64,000 nt of DNA from positions 18,433,844-18,497,843 of the forward strand of contig NC_037592.1 in the NCBI RefSeq assembly GCF_003073045.1. The letters are read 5' to 3'. The DNA comes from Pomacea canaliculata. Taxonomy: Eukaryota; Mollusca; Gastropoda; Architaenioglossa; Ampullariidae. This document shows positions 13,201-24,170 of the stretch, in pieces. The notes beneath the pieces were generated by a model. It worked only from the letters and a program-made list of their open reading frames with translations, searched no databases and was not told the origin of the DNA. Every line of letters begins with the position of its first letter. Position 1 is the stretch's first letter. The position numbers and the translations under genes were made by a program.

Positions 13201-16200
13201 CTCAACAGGTAATTCTACTACTGCTTGTACCCAACTCAACCAGTAACTCTACTAAGGCCGAATCCAACTCAACTGGTAATTCCACTACTGTAACGTTAAG
13301 CCCAGTCGGTATTTCTACATCCGGTATAGTCATCTTCACGAATAATTCCACTTCTCGTGCAACCACCTCCACTGGCACTTTGGCTACTCCTGTAAACAAC
13401 TCATTTGGTAATTCATCTTCCAGTACAGTAGCCTCTGTTGGTAATGTTACTTCTGGTGCAGTGAGTTCAGTCACTAATTCCCTTTTCTGGTTCCGTCGAC
13501 ACATTTGGCACTTCAGCCACAGAAAACGCTATTACCAGAGCCAGCTCTTCCAGTTCTCTCTCGTCCTCGTCACCCATCTCAGCCAGTAATATCTCGGTAG
13601 GTACTGTCAACTCATCGGGCAATGCGACATCCAGTCCATCTCAATCTTTCTTCACTTCTGCTACCACCACAGTCAACTCGGGCGGTAATGACTTTCTCAC
13701 TGCAACAAACCAAGGAGGTGATCCCATTCTTGGTAGAAGCACTTCCGGTGAAGTCACTGCTATCAACACAGATAATTTACTCAGTAATTCCACAATGAGA
13801 ACAGTCAACTCCCTTGGTAATTCTACTTCAGCGCCAACCAACTCGCTTCGCAATTTTACTGTCAGTCCAACCAGCTCAGTCAGCTCTGCGACTAGTGTTG
13901 CAGCCAACTCTGCTGGTGCTACTACTACACCCAGCACAGTGGATAATAGCTCTACCAGTGCAAGGAGCTCCACTGGCAGATCGACCATCACCACAGTCAT
14001 CCTCGGCGATAATTCTACAGCTAGCATAGTCACTTCACTCGGTAATTCTACTTCTGCAGCAACCAGTTCGGTCAGTAATTTCACCCTCAGTGCAGCCACT
14101 TCAGGTGGAAGTTTCCCCGGGAGCACGGCGAACGCGGATGGTACTTTGACTACAGCTACAACCAACTTGATTGGTAATTACACTTCTAAGGCAAACAGCT
14201 CGTTTGGTAGTCCTACATCTGGTCCAAACAGCTCCGTTGACATTTCTACTACAACAATCAGATCAGTTGGTAATGCCACGTCCAGCACGCCTAGCTCCAT
14301 TGGTGCTTCTAGCACCACAAACCTGGCTGGTAATTCTACTGCTGCCACATCACTTACATCTACTGAAGACACATCGCCGTCTAGCACTAACGTTAAATCT
14401 TATTCCTTTGCATCCACAGCCACTGGAAACAATTCCTCCGGTGACTTAACAGCCTCAACACTTCTTGTAGCTGGCAACAAGTCAGATGTGACGCAGACGC
14501 CTGTTGAAACGGGTTTACAGAGAAAAGAAATTCGGATCTTTTCAAGTGCAGGTTCTACATCGGCCACGGCTACTGGAAGAACCAATGCAGCGTTCACTGT
14601 ATCGAACACCGAAAACATAGTGGCCAGCAGTGGCACAACACCTGGGACTGTAGCAAACATCACTGTTTCTAAAAGCACATCGAACTTACAAGATGCTCCT
14701 TCAACCCTACCCTTAACCATAAATGCCAGTACAACAAACAATGGATCATATTCTGATGTGAGTGGTCCAACTGTTATTCCCGATGGAAGTAACACCCCTA
14801 CAGGCACCCTGTTAACCCCGACGTTCTCCATGACAACCAACAGATCGACGACAGCTCCATTGTTTAATTTTACTAACATCATTGACACAACTAGACCAAG
14901 TACTTACTCTGAACTTACAAGCTCCACCAACACGATGGGCACTTCTGTGAACTCCACGAGCAGACGACAAGACGCCGATTGGTCAGGCAGGCGTCGGCAT
15001 TACGGAGCCGGCAGTCAGAACTGGAACCACGATGGACATCGAGACCGGGCACGAGACGATCTCTGGAACCAGCAGAGACGTGTCGTGGCCTCGAGACTGG
15101 ACCCTCACGACAGAGCGAGGGCTTGCTAATGTCAGCAGCGAGCGTCACAGCAGTGACCCCAATCCCACCAGCATAATTCCTTCCGACACAGATGATACAA
15201 CGCCTCCTGCAAGCATCACAGACAGGGCGACGACCCCAGCTAAGTCAGGTAAAGAATAGGTATATTTACTGAAATTACACGTGGCTATTGCAACGATTTT
15301 CAGTAGCTGAATCGAAGATGATCCAATTGTGATTTTGCGTGGTAAAAAATGATTGATGGCAAACGAGGGAGGAAATACTCATTATAAGTCATTAAAAAAC
15401 GGGAATAATATGATATTGTTAAATTTTATTCTGTTTTTGACATTATTCAATACTTCTTGTTCGTCCTTTGTGACACGTTATTTCTAAGAGGTTCAAAGCA
15501 CTTCTCGTCTTCACTGTCTTCGCACAGGGGGAATATGCGCCAGTAAAGAATTAGTGATGTCATCCGGCGTGGGTCATCTTCGTCATCCCTATAGATGTGA
15601 CCTCTACATTCAGTGTTACAAAAGCCCCGATGGCAACGTCATCGCCGTCACTCGACAGTGCAAGCCGGGACTGCTCTGGAATCCCACTCTCGGAGCCTGT
15701 GACTGGGCGTTTAATGTGAACTGCCCAATGGGTAAACACTTCTTTCTCCGCCATTTTCCTTGTCTTGCTTTCTTTCTGCTAGATGTTCACCTTCTGATTA
15801 TTCAGTTCCAGTGTTATAGAATATATGTTTGTGTCCAAAGACGATGCTTGAAGCAAATAGTAGACGATGCTGCAGCTAATGAGGATAAGGACATAGGGAG
15901 ATCAAAGTGTTTGAATTTGCTATTATTGTATTAGTAACAATGTTTGCGGTATGCACGCAGACAAGTGCCGGACTTCGTCTCTGCAGAACACAACATGGCG
16001 GGCAACTGTCGAGCCTTCTGGTCATGCCAGCAAGGACGCTCCACGGCGATGTGCTGCAGGGCGGGGTCAGCCTACTTCCCAGGTCAAGGTTGTGTGGCTT
16101 GCGCTAAGTGCCAGGACCCTTGCCCAGAAAATGCCGCAGTGGTGGTTCGTATAACTGATTGTTGGCTTGACGTATCACTGAACTTTGTAAAATAAAATGA

Positions 16201-18991
16201 CAATTAGGACTTAACAGAGATGGTTGGCAATCGAAAAGATAATGCTGCCGTCTCCTCGTTTCAAGCCACTCGTTTGATATTGACAGAGTAACAAAGGACA
16301 TTGGTGATGCTTCATGTCTGATCTCTGTGCATGGTAAAACAGAAGGCGTGTTAGCGTCGGTCGGTATGCTAACTTCATCAGCACAGTGTTAGCATGATTC
16401 CGAGATACTTGTGATTAATCATTAAGGGTGTTGACCTCTCAGTACAAATGGTAGTAAATATTTATTAAATGCACGCGGTCAAAATGCTTTGTCACCCTAA
16501 TCATAACTCCAACACAACGACCTTTTTTTCATGCAGATATTTGCAAAGTAAGACCGGTCTGGGGCTCACCTTCCAATTACCAGATAGACCTTGGCTTGTT
16601 TGGATGGATGACGTCCACGTGTTTTTCTGGTACCTTTAATCTTGCTTCCTGCTCCTGCTCAACATTCAACACCTTCAGTACCAGAGGTACCCACTAACAT
16701 TTGATTTTCTAGCTAAAGATTTTTTTTTCAATAAAAATTTAATGATATGTGTGTGTGTGGATACATACATATATACAATCAATACACACTGAATATTCTC
16801 TTCATAAAGATTAGCTACTGATAATACTCCTGACAAAGCGAAAATGTTTACTTTCTGTATATTCTCTCATTCTACTTTTACTGTTTTCAGGGTGTTCGCT
16901 GTACTTGTCTCTGACTTTCAACGACGCTGTTTCCGAGTACAGCAAAATACAGATGAACAATCTTCCTTACTGACAGGGGATCTGCTGTCTTTGTGGGAAA
17001 TTCAGCCATAACAGTGCCATTTACTCCGGCTGAGACTTACTTGCGGCTAGCGGTAAATAAAAAAATAATCTTGCCGTTACATATTTATAACATTATCGTT
17101 CTTCTGAAGCCTGCTGCATCCTATGAACAATGATTAAAACAACTCATTCAAAATGACGAATTTTCTTATTTACCTTAAAACTCAAGTACTTTACCATAAT
17201 TATTATTCAACAATTACCGTAAACTAGTTGAGAGATTAATCATGTCGCGTCTACTTGAGAATTCAATTTCTCAGACTGAATTTCTTGCAGTATCATAAAT
17301 GTCTCATCTCTGATGAAAGATAATCTGGTCTCTGACACTTGAAATGTGTTTCTTGTGATTAGGAAAAGCCTCTGGTGCTGAGACTCCGCTACATGGAGCA
17401 GTCCCCATTGAGCATGCTTAGTGTCATCGTGAGGTCGACACCCTGTGAGACTGGAGGTCAGCTGGTTCTGTATGCCGATGACGATGGCATTTATGTGAAG
17501 ATCTTTAGCCAGCAGGGCGAAGTGGCATCAGTGACATTGCTGACAGAGGTACAGAGACTTTGAGTCTTAAACTTTATTTACTAGCCTCGCTCCCATGACT
17601 GATGGGAGGTAAACACTTCATATGTAAACAGTTACATTGTATACTCGCATCCAAAAGAAATAGCTATACCTGATTATATAACATAGAATGAAGGTAAATA
17701 AACACTAGGAACAGCATACAATACAGCGTACAAAAGCCACAAATGTTTCTATCAAACAATATGTTCGCTCAAATAAAAAAAAAGAAAGTGCTGGCAAGAT
17801 GTTTGCATAAGTGTATAAAACATAGAGCTGGACAAAGCTTGATCAAAGGGCTAGATTTTACAGTTTAGCAAAAAAAAATTGTCCATCACGGATGTTGATT
17901 GCCATAGACTTTTGAAGTCTTTAACTTGATCTTTCAGTACTTTACTGAAGAAATAACGAGTCAGAATGTTCAATAAATGGATTTCTCGCAGGGCTTTGTC
18001 CCCACCATATGGAAAATGTTGGAGGTGAGGTACACGGTAAATCAGCTGACAGTCTCCGTCACCTCCGGTTCATTGACCTACATGTCTTCAGTGAAAGGTA
18101 TACGGCTATTTCCTAAATACTTTTCAGTATAATTACTTCCTGTTTCTAGGCACATAAGATATTGAAATAAAACTTTCAACATTTGAGAGAGTGTAAAATT
18201 ATATTTACGGTATCAGTTTAGGCTTTCCCTTTGGGAAATCCAAGTTTTTAGTTCTTAGTCAAAGCAAAATAAAGGTGTATATGGTTTACATATATTGTCT
18301 AATTAAAAAAAATATACATGTACGTAAGACAAGCAAACAATCATTATGAAAATATATACATATATTATATACGATTGCTCTCATTATTGTGACAGTTCCA
18401 ATCAGTCTAAGTATGGCAGACTGCGGCTGGACTTTAGGACATCCCGTTGATATCAGGCAACTCCAGGTCTATGCAGGCCGAATGGATGATGTAAGTCGCA
18501 CTCACTCCTTGATCAGTCCTTCTCTCGATATAATGAGGGATCTCGCTGTGTGTCAGTCTAGCGTGTGTGCGTATGTGACTGTATGAACAACTCACTGGTA
18601 TCATAGACGTTCGCCCTTGTCCACTAGCAACACATCACACGATGCACGACTTGCTTGAGACAAGCGCCGAAGGTCTGAGGCATTTGTGTGATGTGTAGGG
18701 CACCGTAGACAGAACATTTCCCGATTGAACGTAAAACTGATGTTGAAATCGTGTACCTGATCACCAACTATACTTTTATGGATATCCGTGATCTCAATGT
18801 TTTCGTTAGAGTAACTTCACGTTTGGACTTAGCTTTTGTCATTACCTTTATTGCTCTTCCACTGATAGGCTAGCCTTCAAACTCAGTAACACCATTTATT
18901 TAAACCAGCCGTGAATCGTCAAAGCCTTTTATATATTAACTTGTTATGCTCTCTTCTGTTACAGGTTCAAATCTTCTACTGCACGATGTAA
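10141..18991 (+). CDS. Pif/BMSP-like secreted shell-matrix protein: signal peptide, VWA, mucin-like region, chitin-binding modules, LamG-like end; frameshifted as read
   Basis: Exons: 10141-10231, 10578-10728, 10933-11095, 11322-11540, 11937-15248, 15528-15731, 15961-16148 (end tentative), 16537-16686, 16891-17052, 17363-17548, 17992-18097, 18396-18490, 18965-18991 (TAA). Junction phases agree throughout. Residues 1-25 are a signal peptide (MAGVQKHFAVLLYLTVLA). The VWA follows (LDCSGS; GTTD; DGYSR), then about 1,100 residues rich in Ser/Thr/Asn, two six-Cys-like peritrophin-type modules, a Cys-containing exon and a laminin-G-like segment. This is the domain order of Pif97/BMSP proteins, which bind chitin and organise shell matrix; secretion and chitin binding are inferred from that family. 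About nine one-base indels break the frame: near 11338, 12113-12127, 12722, 12943, 13226, 13484, 14955-14962, 15970 and 16971. There are no other stops and splice sites are intact. Exon sizes sum to a multiple of three after the net change, near 1,684 residues. It ends right after the LamG-like part, with no long acidic tail of the Pif80 kind. Confidence 0.72.
10578..11540 (+). CDS. VWA domain of the Pif-like gene (exons 10578-10728, 10933-11095, 11322-11540)
   Basis: The first exon carries the opening strand and MIDAS (DIYIGLDCSGS), the second the Thr loop (MKGTTDISNF). The third gives CIVIF in one frame and DGYSRYPSRVVNAVDLATKN in the next. The VWA family expects IVIFTDGYSR without a break, so one base appears missing at 11337-11339, right beside the metal-binding Asp. 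The third exon ends in phase 1 with donor GTGAGT at 11541. Confidence 0.75.
11937..15248 (+). CDS. 3.3-kb mucin-like exon, Ser/Thr/Asn-rich with many N-glycosylation sequons
   Basis: Acceptor CTAAAG before 11937 and donor at 15249, both phase 1. The encoded region is dominated by Ser, Thr, Asn, Gly, Ala and Val and is full of N-x-S/T motifs such as GNST, NFTA and NNST, so heavy N- and O-glycosylation is likely. A 33-bp minisatellite occupies the middle (about 12700-13260). Six or more one-base frame changes fall in this exon; the longest uninterrupted frame is 13795-15129. The last 290 bp read sensibly only in the next frame, ending ATTPAKSG before the donor. Low complexity makes domain homology here uninformative. 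Confidence 0.7.
12700..13260 (+). repeat. 33-bp coding minisatellite, unit encodes NSTGNSTTVVP
   Basis: About a dozen units of 33 bp, consensus starting AACTCAACAGGTAATTCTAC and ending in a Val/Ala-Val-Pro segment. Units differ mainly at synonymous or Val/Ala positions. A diverged segment near 12945-13020 (AAGGCCGAATCC and ACCAATTACC) separates two blocks, and the AAGGCCGAATCC block recurs near 13250, showing higher-order duplication. Each unit supplies two NST sequons. Three of the gene's frame changes lie inside. Confidence 0.9.
15528..16148 (+). CDS. Two peritrophin/CBM14-type chitin-binding exons of the Pif-like gene
   Basis: Exon 15528-15731 encodes a six-cysteine module: GIC, RCDLYIQC, RQCKPGLLWN, GACDW, NVNC. 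The spacing and the CKPGLLWN/ACDW core are typical of peritrophin-A (CBM14) chitin-binding domains. Exon 15961 to about 16148 encodes a second Cys-rich module (GNCRAFWSCQ, AMCCRAG, GQGCVACAKCQDPC), readable only after one missing base near 15970, where CPDFV should follow DK. Its 3' end is uncertain; GTATAA at 16149 is the phase-1 donor that fits the next exon. Confidence 0.75.
16537..18991 (+). CDS. C-terminal exons of the Pif-like gene, laminin-G-like segment
   Basis: Exons 16537-16686, 16891-17052, 17363-17548, 17992-18097, 18396-18490 and 18965-18991. Features consistent with a LamG/concanavalin-like sandwich are alternating hydrophobic strands (LVLRLRYM, QLTVSVTSGSLTYM), a GQLVLYADDDG turn, an ADCGW segment, and QLQVYAG before the end VQIFYCTM. 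A TGA appears at 16971-16973 unless one base is skipped, after which DRGSAVFVGN continues to a phase-0 donor at 17053. The remaining exons are intact. The LamG assignment is by pattern and by position in the Pif/BMSP architecture. Confidence 0.6.
17787..17897 (+). repeat. Interspersed repeat copy 1, in an intron of the Pif-like gene
   Basis: Matches 19890-19993 over about 105 bp with scattered substitutions. Shared blocks include GCATAAGTGTATAAAACAT and GGGCTAGATTTT. The family is unknown. Confidence 0.8.
18629..18698. repeat. Short inverted repeat (ACACATCACA / TGTGATGTGT)
   Basis: A 10-bp perfect inverted repeat with a loop of roughly 45 bp lies in the last intron of the Pif-like gene. It may be a chance hairpin or a remnant of a small foldback element. 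Confidence 0.5.
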
Positions 18992-21900
18992 AACTGCAAA
19001 AATGTTTCTTTGGGCTACCACCTGCCCACTCATCTGATGTCACAGATTTTTTATTTGTTTATTCATTATCTTGTACAAGTAGTTCAGCATTTGAGTGGGT
19101 TTTATGTTTATAGTTATAGTTCTGCATTTTTTATACTGCGCCAATTTTCTTCTTTATAGACTCATAAAATATACTTTATTGCCACAATGCACACTTTTTT
19201 GTAAATATTTGACATGATAAGCAACAGAAACTCATAGGGTACAGGGCATTAGTACACATTTTGTGCTTGAGACTAAATAATTTTACTGGATCTAGCATTT
19301 ATCGTCATGTGTGCTGATCAGGTTCTTAAACACAATTTCCATCACAGAAAAATGCTTGTAGGTGATTATATGTGTGTATATATTTATTTATATATAAAAA
19401 CAAGAGAATTATTTTAGCGTCAGTACAAGCTAGAGCACTAAAAGAATGTGTTAAGAGTACCTTCACATCACCAAGCCTGGCAGTGCTGGCAGAGACAAGA
19501 GTAAGACAGAAACCTATAGAACTGATAACAAGAGGACAGCCAAATGCTACTATAAAATGCAGTGTCTCCCACCAGAACACCCAGAAGGACAGATTCTCTC
19601 ACAGCTCCAAAGGTATGAACAGTTTGCCTAACACCACAACCACTATCCAAACATACTCAACATAAAAAACACAAAGGAAGCAGGAACAAAAAACCAACAT
19701 TACAGCATCTTACCCACACAACGACATGCCAACATTGTCACAGACACTTCTACATCCACAGAATTTGACCTCACAAAATACTGCAAACAGAAACAAAGCT
19801 TAGACTAGACATTAAATTCCTTTGAATTACCTTTGGAATAAAAGGAAATTTTGAGGCTGGTGAACTAGCTAGATTGGCAGACAAACAAAATACTGAAAAG
19901 ATGTGTGCATAAGTGTATAAAACATTGTGCTCGACAAAGCTTGAGTAAAGGGCTAGATTTTGCAGTTTAGCAAAAACATTGTCAATCACGAATCATTCAA
20001 TCACCTTGTCACCAATCCAAATATTTCTATTTCACCAGCTGAGACGAATAACCATAAAACCAACTATTGAAAAAGGTGGCATGAAAAATAAATGCTACCA
20101 ACTAGCATATAATTCTACCACTGGAAACGTGGCAGCATCCTGAACCCAACAGCAAATTGCAACCAATATAAGAGAGCACCACTTACAGCAATAAACATGT
20201 GGAAAAATGGATCAGTGACCCTTCCCCTTCAAACTTCTCAATATCCCTATCTATCCCTAACAGGTATAATCACCTCAGATTCATTCATCCACCTGACATC
20301 AACAACAAAAATTTGTTACTTAAAGATAGGTCTTCTGAAAACATTGGCTTGTTTTCCATATACTCAAAGAGTTATTGTCTATCCCTTTTGAGTTTATTTG
20401 GTGAAATCATGCTTAACTGAAACTGCTGCTTAAAAGATTGTATGTAGTTTTGAGATCATTCTGAAATGCAGATTAATAAACACTTTTGTAATTTTTTTTT
20501 TGTGTACAATGTGGTATGTACAGAAGAAATGTCATGCTGTGTTTTTGAAAAAGGTGTGAGCGTACGCTTTACAAATTTTGCATTTATTATTATTCCAAAA
20601 GAATACAGTTGGTAGTAAAGGATAAAGGTAGACCTGCTAACCTTTTCGTGAGCTCGGTGTTAAAGATCGCCCTGTTACTGGGGCCAGACCTTATATTTCC
20701 CGCCCTCTAATAAGCAGATGCTCATTCAAACATGGATTGACTGGAGAAAGTTTCCTGCACCACAAAGGTATTGAATCAGCTAGTATGTTTAGGTTTGACA
20801 CAGGTGCTCGAAAGACTGCCTAGTTCCTCAGGTGATGTTCTGCACCTTTTTTTGACGCCCAGCTATTCACCAAATTTTTATCATTCAGCTCTACTACTAC
20901 TAGGCACATATTACCAAGTGGCACAAGGAATCCTAAGAAGAAATATAAATCAAGCACAAGCATCATCTTTGAGGAAAAGAAGCAGTATGTTTGAATGTAA
21001 GCATTGGTATAGTTATCAATATTTTGTCACTAGATGTTTGGCAAGTACAACAGTATTGATCTATAAATGATTTAAGTAGGGCATGGGAGTAAAATCGATG
21101 TTGCCTTTCTTCTAAGTAGTTTTAGTTTTTACTTCAGTAATTCTCTAAATTTTTAAACTATTTCATGTAAACATGTTTTGTATTTTCTTAATACAAACCT
21201 TCTTATCAAATTCACAGTTATTTTTAAGATACTTCTGCAGAGCAGATGGTTGCTAGTTCAAGACTTCGGAATCAAGCTTGTGGTGAGGAAAAAAAAAAAA
21301 ATCTGCCACCCTAGCAGCTTCTTAGCAGACATAGAAGCACTTGATAAGGGGAGGTAAAGGCAGCAAAAGATGGCTAGGTTTCTGCATGCATACAACCACT
21401 GTGCCTTTCACATTTTACCCTAACCACATTATTTTTTTAAAATAGCTTGAATAAGAAAATTTTGAAACATTTATTGTATGCAACAACAATAACAATGTTC
21501 TTAACATTTCTATTTAATGTAAGAACTTTTTCAGCAAATGTCACAAAATCATGGCCAATTGCTTTTGCAATCATTTGATGGCTATAGTATAGCTGGTAGT
21601 ATGGTCTGTCTTCCTGCAAGTTGTCCCAACATCCTACAAGCCTCTTTCATTTTCAGCTGAGAGGATAAAAGTATTTGGACCAAATATCAATAAACAAGAA
21701 GTCCAGTCAGTACCATACATCAAATATCCATGCTTGTACTTTATCTGTGACTGTTATCTCTCTTCTGTGCTGATCACCTTTGAGATCATCATCTACATCT
21801 GCATATGCTTCTCATGTTGCTCAAGAATTCACTGAACAGGTTCCACCCTAGAATCAGCTTCAAGTTCTGCAACTAAGCAAAAATAATTTGCATAGAGTAA

Positions 21901-23200
21901 TAAATACCAGTCTAAAACACGGCTATGCAAAAACACCCACATGCACATACACACACAAAAGACATGAGAAAACTGATTAATAGTGCACTATATGACACAT
22001 GACGAGAATTCACACAATCATTCCCTATTGATTTTCTTGTTGTATCATTGGGGACTGCTGATAAGCATAGCTGACATTCCACCCTATATTTGAAATGTTG
22101 TGTTGCTTAACCAACTTTGCAGCTGAACAGTACCACTTTTGGATTTATTTCAAATGCCACATTTCAATTTTGATGTTCATGATTTGTGATATATGACTCC
22201 ATGTAGCTAAATGTTTTGATAACTAAAATGGTCAAACTTTGCACAGCCACCCAATCTCATTTTTGTTTACCCATAGTTTATTCACACAGGACTCTGGATT
22301 TCACAACTTAAAAAAAACGCTTGCTTGTCTACCCTCTCAGGCTAAAGTCATTTGGTTGAGGCCACAGCAAAGTCTGCTATTACCACTGCCTCTCCCTACC
22401 TGGATGCATCTCACTATATGTGATATAAGCCCACAACAGTTTTCACTTTCTGTTTTGAACCAATTACGCCATTGAAACTATCCCCTTCCCCCAACTTTCA
22501 CACATACACATTTCCTTTATGATACTCTATTTTCAGGACTGAAAAAAATTCTAATTAGGAACAGATTACACTTTTATAACTGATCAGTAACATCAGCATA
22601 GCTGCCATTACACATTAACAACCATCACACACCCTACACGGATCATCACTAATCAGACCCCTATACTTACACGATTCATCCCCACATGCTATCACAATCA
22701 GCACATATGCGTAAGTGTTAAAAAAGCTGTATGGCTGAAACGACAAAACACCGACGTCCTCCTGTTAGTTGTGCACGCTAGTACACCGAACCATGGCCGA
22801 ACTCACGGCGACCTTCTTGACAGCATGTGACGCTTGACACTTTTATTGCTTACGTGGGCGCTATAAATACTGTAGGTTTGTAGTTATTGCTCGTCACTTA
22901 CAGGAAGTCTATGTTCCTATATACTTACTCAAGCAGGATCTTCGCCATCAGTCCTTCGTCACGATGCGACGATGCGATGATCGACGCAATCATCGGCGAT
23001 GAAAGAGTTTTGCTAGGGGAGCTCACTCCGGGCGACGTGATGGGGTCGAGGTCCACAACATGTTGACCTAGAGTTTTGCACGTTTGGACTACAAACTCTT
23101 GTACTGTTTCTTGTGCGTTTTACAAACAAGCTGGCGGAATTTATTTTCAAAGAGTAGTTTGAAAGCTGCCTACTGCACTCTTTAGCAGCTTTATTTGACT
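18992..23200. other. Intergenic region, no gene recognised
   Basis: Between the Pif-like gene and the carrier gene. It contains the second copy of the 105-bp repeat (19890-19993) and A-rich, stop-laden stretches near 19500-20300 that resemble decayed coding sequence but could not be assigned. No intact exon was found on either strand. Confidence 0.55.
19890..19993 (+). repeat. Interspersed repeat copy 2
   Basis: Same orientation as the copy at 17787-17897, 2.1 kb away. It shares GCATAAGTGTATAAAACAT and AAGGGCTAGATTTT blocks and a final GTTTAGCAAAAA segment. Confidence 0.8.
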
Positions 23201-23325
23201 AACCAAGAGACAGTTTAGGTAGACTTTAGGCTGCGTGAGTGTGACGCTGAGGTGAAGCCAACAGTCGGACAGACATTATTATTCTACGCGCTTTTCAATG
23301 GAGCTGTTTGCCTACAAGACAACGA
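22870..23325 (+). promoter_or_regulatory. Putative promoter and 5' untranslated exon of the SLC25A42-like gene
   Basis: A CpG-richer patch upstream of the carrier gene, ending in a candidate donor (A|GTGAGT) at 23326. An ATG at 23298 would open a short upstream frame; spliced to a candidate exon starting at 25739 it would stop just before the carrier's own ATG. The exon is inferred only from the donor, base composition and position. Confidence 0.35.
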
Positions 23326-24101
23326 GTGAGTCACCAAATATTACTGTTGATACCCACTGGCGTTATTAAAAGCACAGACCATGTCTCTAGAAATTGTCAA
23401 TCAGTAGATGTTTTCAGTAGTTATAAATAACAATGGGATCGACTTTTTGTGTTTTTTGCAGTCTGCTGGAAAGCGTGGTCTTATTGAAAGGTGTACTGTT
23501 TTGGTATTGTTGAACTTTGGCCATTTAGCTTTTGAAAACTGATTGCATCATCAGTGCTGTAAGCAGACATGCTTAATTCGAACGATGTTTTTATTCTTTT
23601 TATATGTATTATTTTCTGTCATTTTTGAGACTCGCGAGATTAATTTTCAAGCGTGTGTCGTCAAGCCCTCTAATGCCAACACATTCCCTTATTTCATTTC
23701 TGCTTACCGGGAAAAAAATGTAGGAGACACGATTTACCAAAACTTGTAACTGGAGAATATACTGTTCTTTTCACAAAGGTATGGGACTAATGTATATCTG
23801 AAAACCAGTAAGAAATCCACTAGGATTCCACTCCTTGTGAGTTCCGACATTACAGCAAATCTATTTAATTAATGTTTCTTATCATTTTAACACAATGATT
23901 GTATATATATATACGAAATCAGTTTTTTATTTGATGAAATTCATTTGATACAAGACAGTCCAGTTATATGCAATTACAGAAATAGGCAATTTAGAACTGG
24001 CAGTAGCAGTATAGACAACAAAAACATTGAAACTCTTGAGCACACATCTACACAAGAGATTTGAGCAAGTAAACAGCTTAGTGATTAAGTAATGACATTC
24101 A

Positions 24102-24170
24102 AACCCCACCACACACTACCAGGTTCAATACTTTTTTACCTTCCACACACTACCAGGTTCAATACTTGCC
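24102..24170 (+). repeat. Tandem duplication of a CACACACTACCAGGTTCAAT segment within a possible SINE
   Basis: The segment occurs twice, about 35 bp apart. The surrounding 24070-24300 has tRNA-promoter-like motifs (TTAGTGATTAAGT and ATTCAAACCCC), so it may be an old tRNA-derived SINE. Confidence 0.5.

Noticed and set aside
12700..13260. CRISPR-like regular repeat
   Set aside because: Contiguous tandem 33-bp units with no unique spacers, in a eukaryotic coding exon.
12774..13589. Plus-strand runs of Ile/Leu/Tyr-Pro-Thr-Gln repeats
   Set aside because: Off-frame reading of the NSTGNSTTVVP minisatellite after a one-base shift.
12351..14165. Long minus-strand frames rich in Val, Glu and Leu (repeats such as VVELPVELGT)
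   Set aside because: They are the antisense reading of the plus-strand minisatellite and mucin-like exon; they have no splice support and the plus strand has a coherent multi-exon gene.
19372..20420. A-rich frames that look faintly protein-like
   Set aside because: Many stops, no recognisable motif, and no splice-supported exon; possibly old transposon sequence but not assignable.
22860..22875. GCGCTATAAATAC as a TATA box for the carrier gene
   Set aside because: The same GCTATAAAT-type string is the usual tail of SINEs in such genomes, and its distance to any supported start is unknown.
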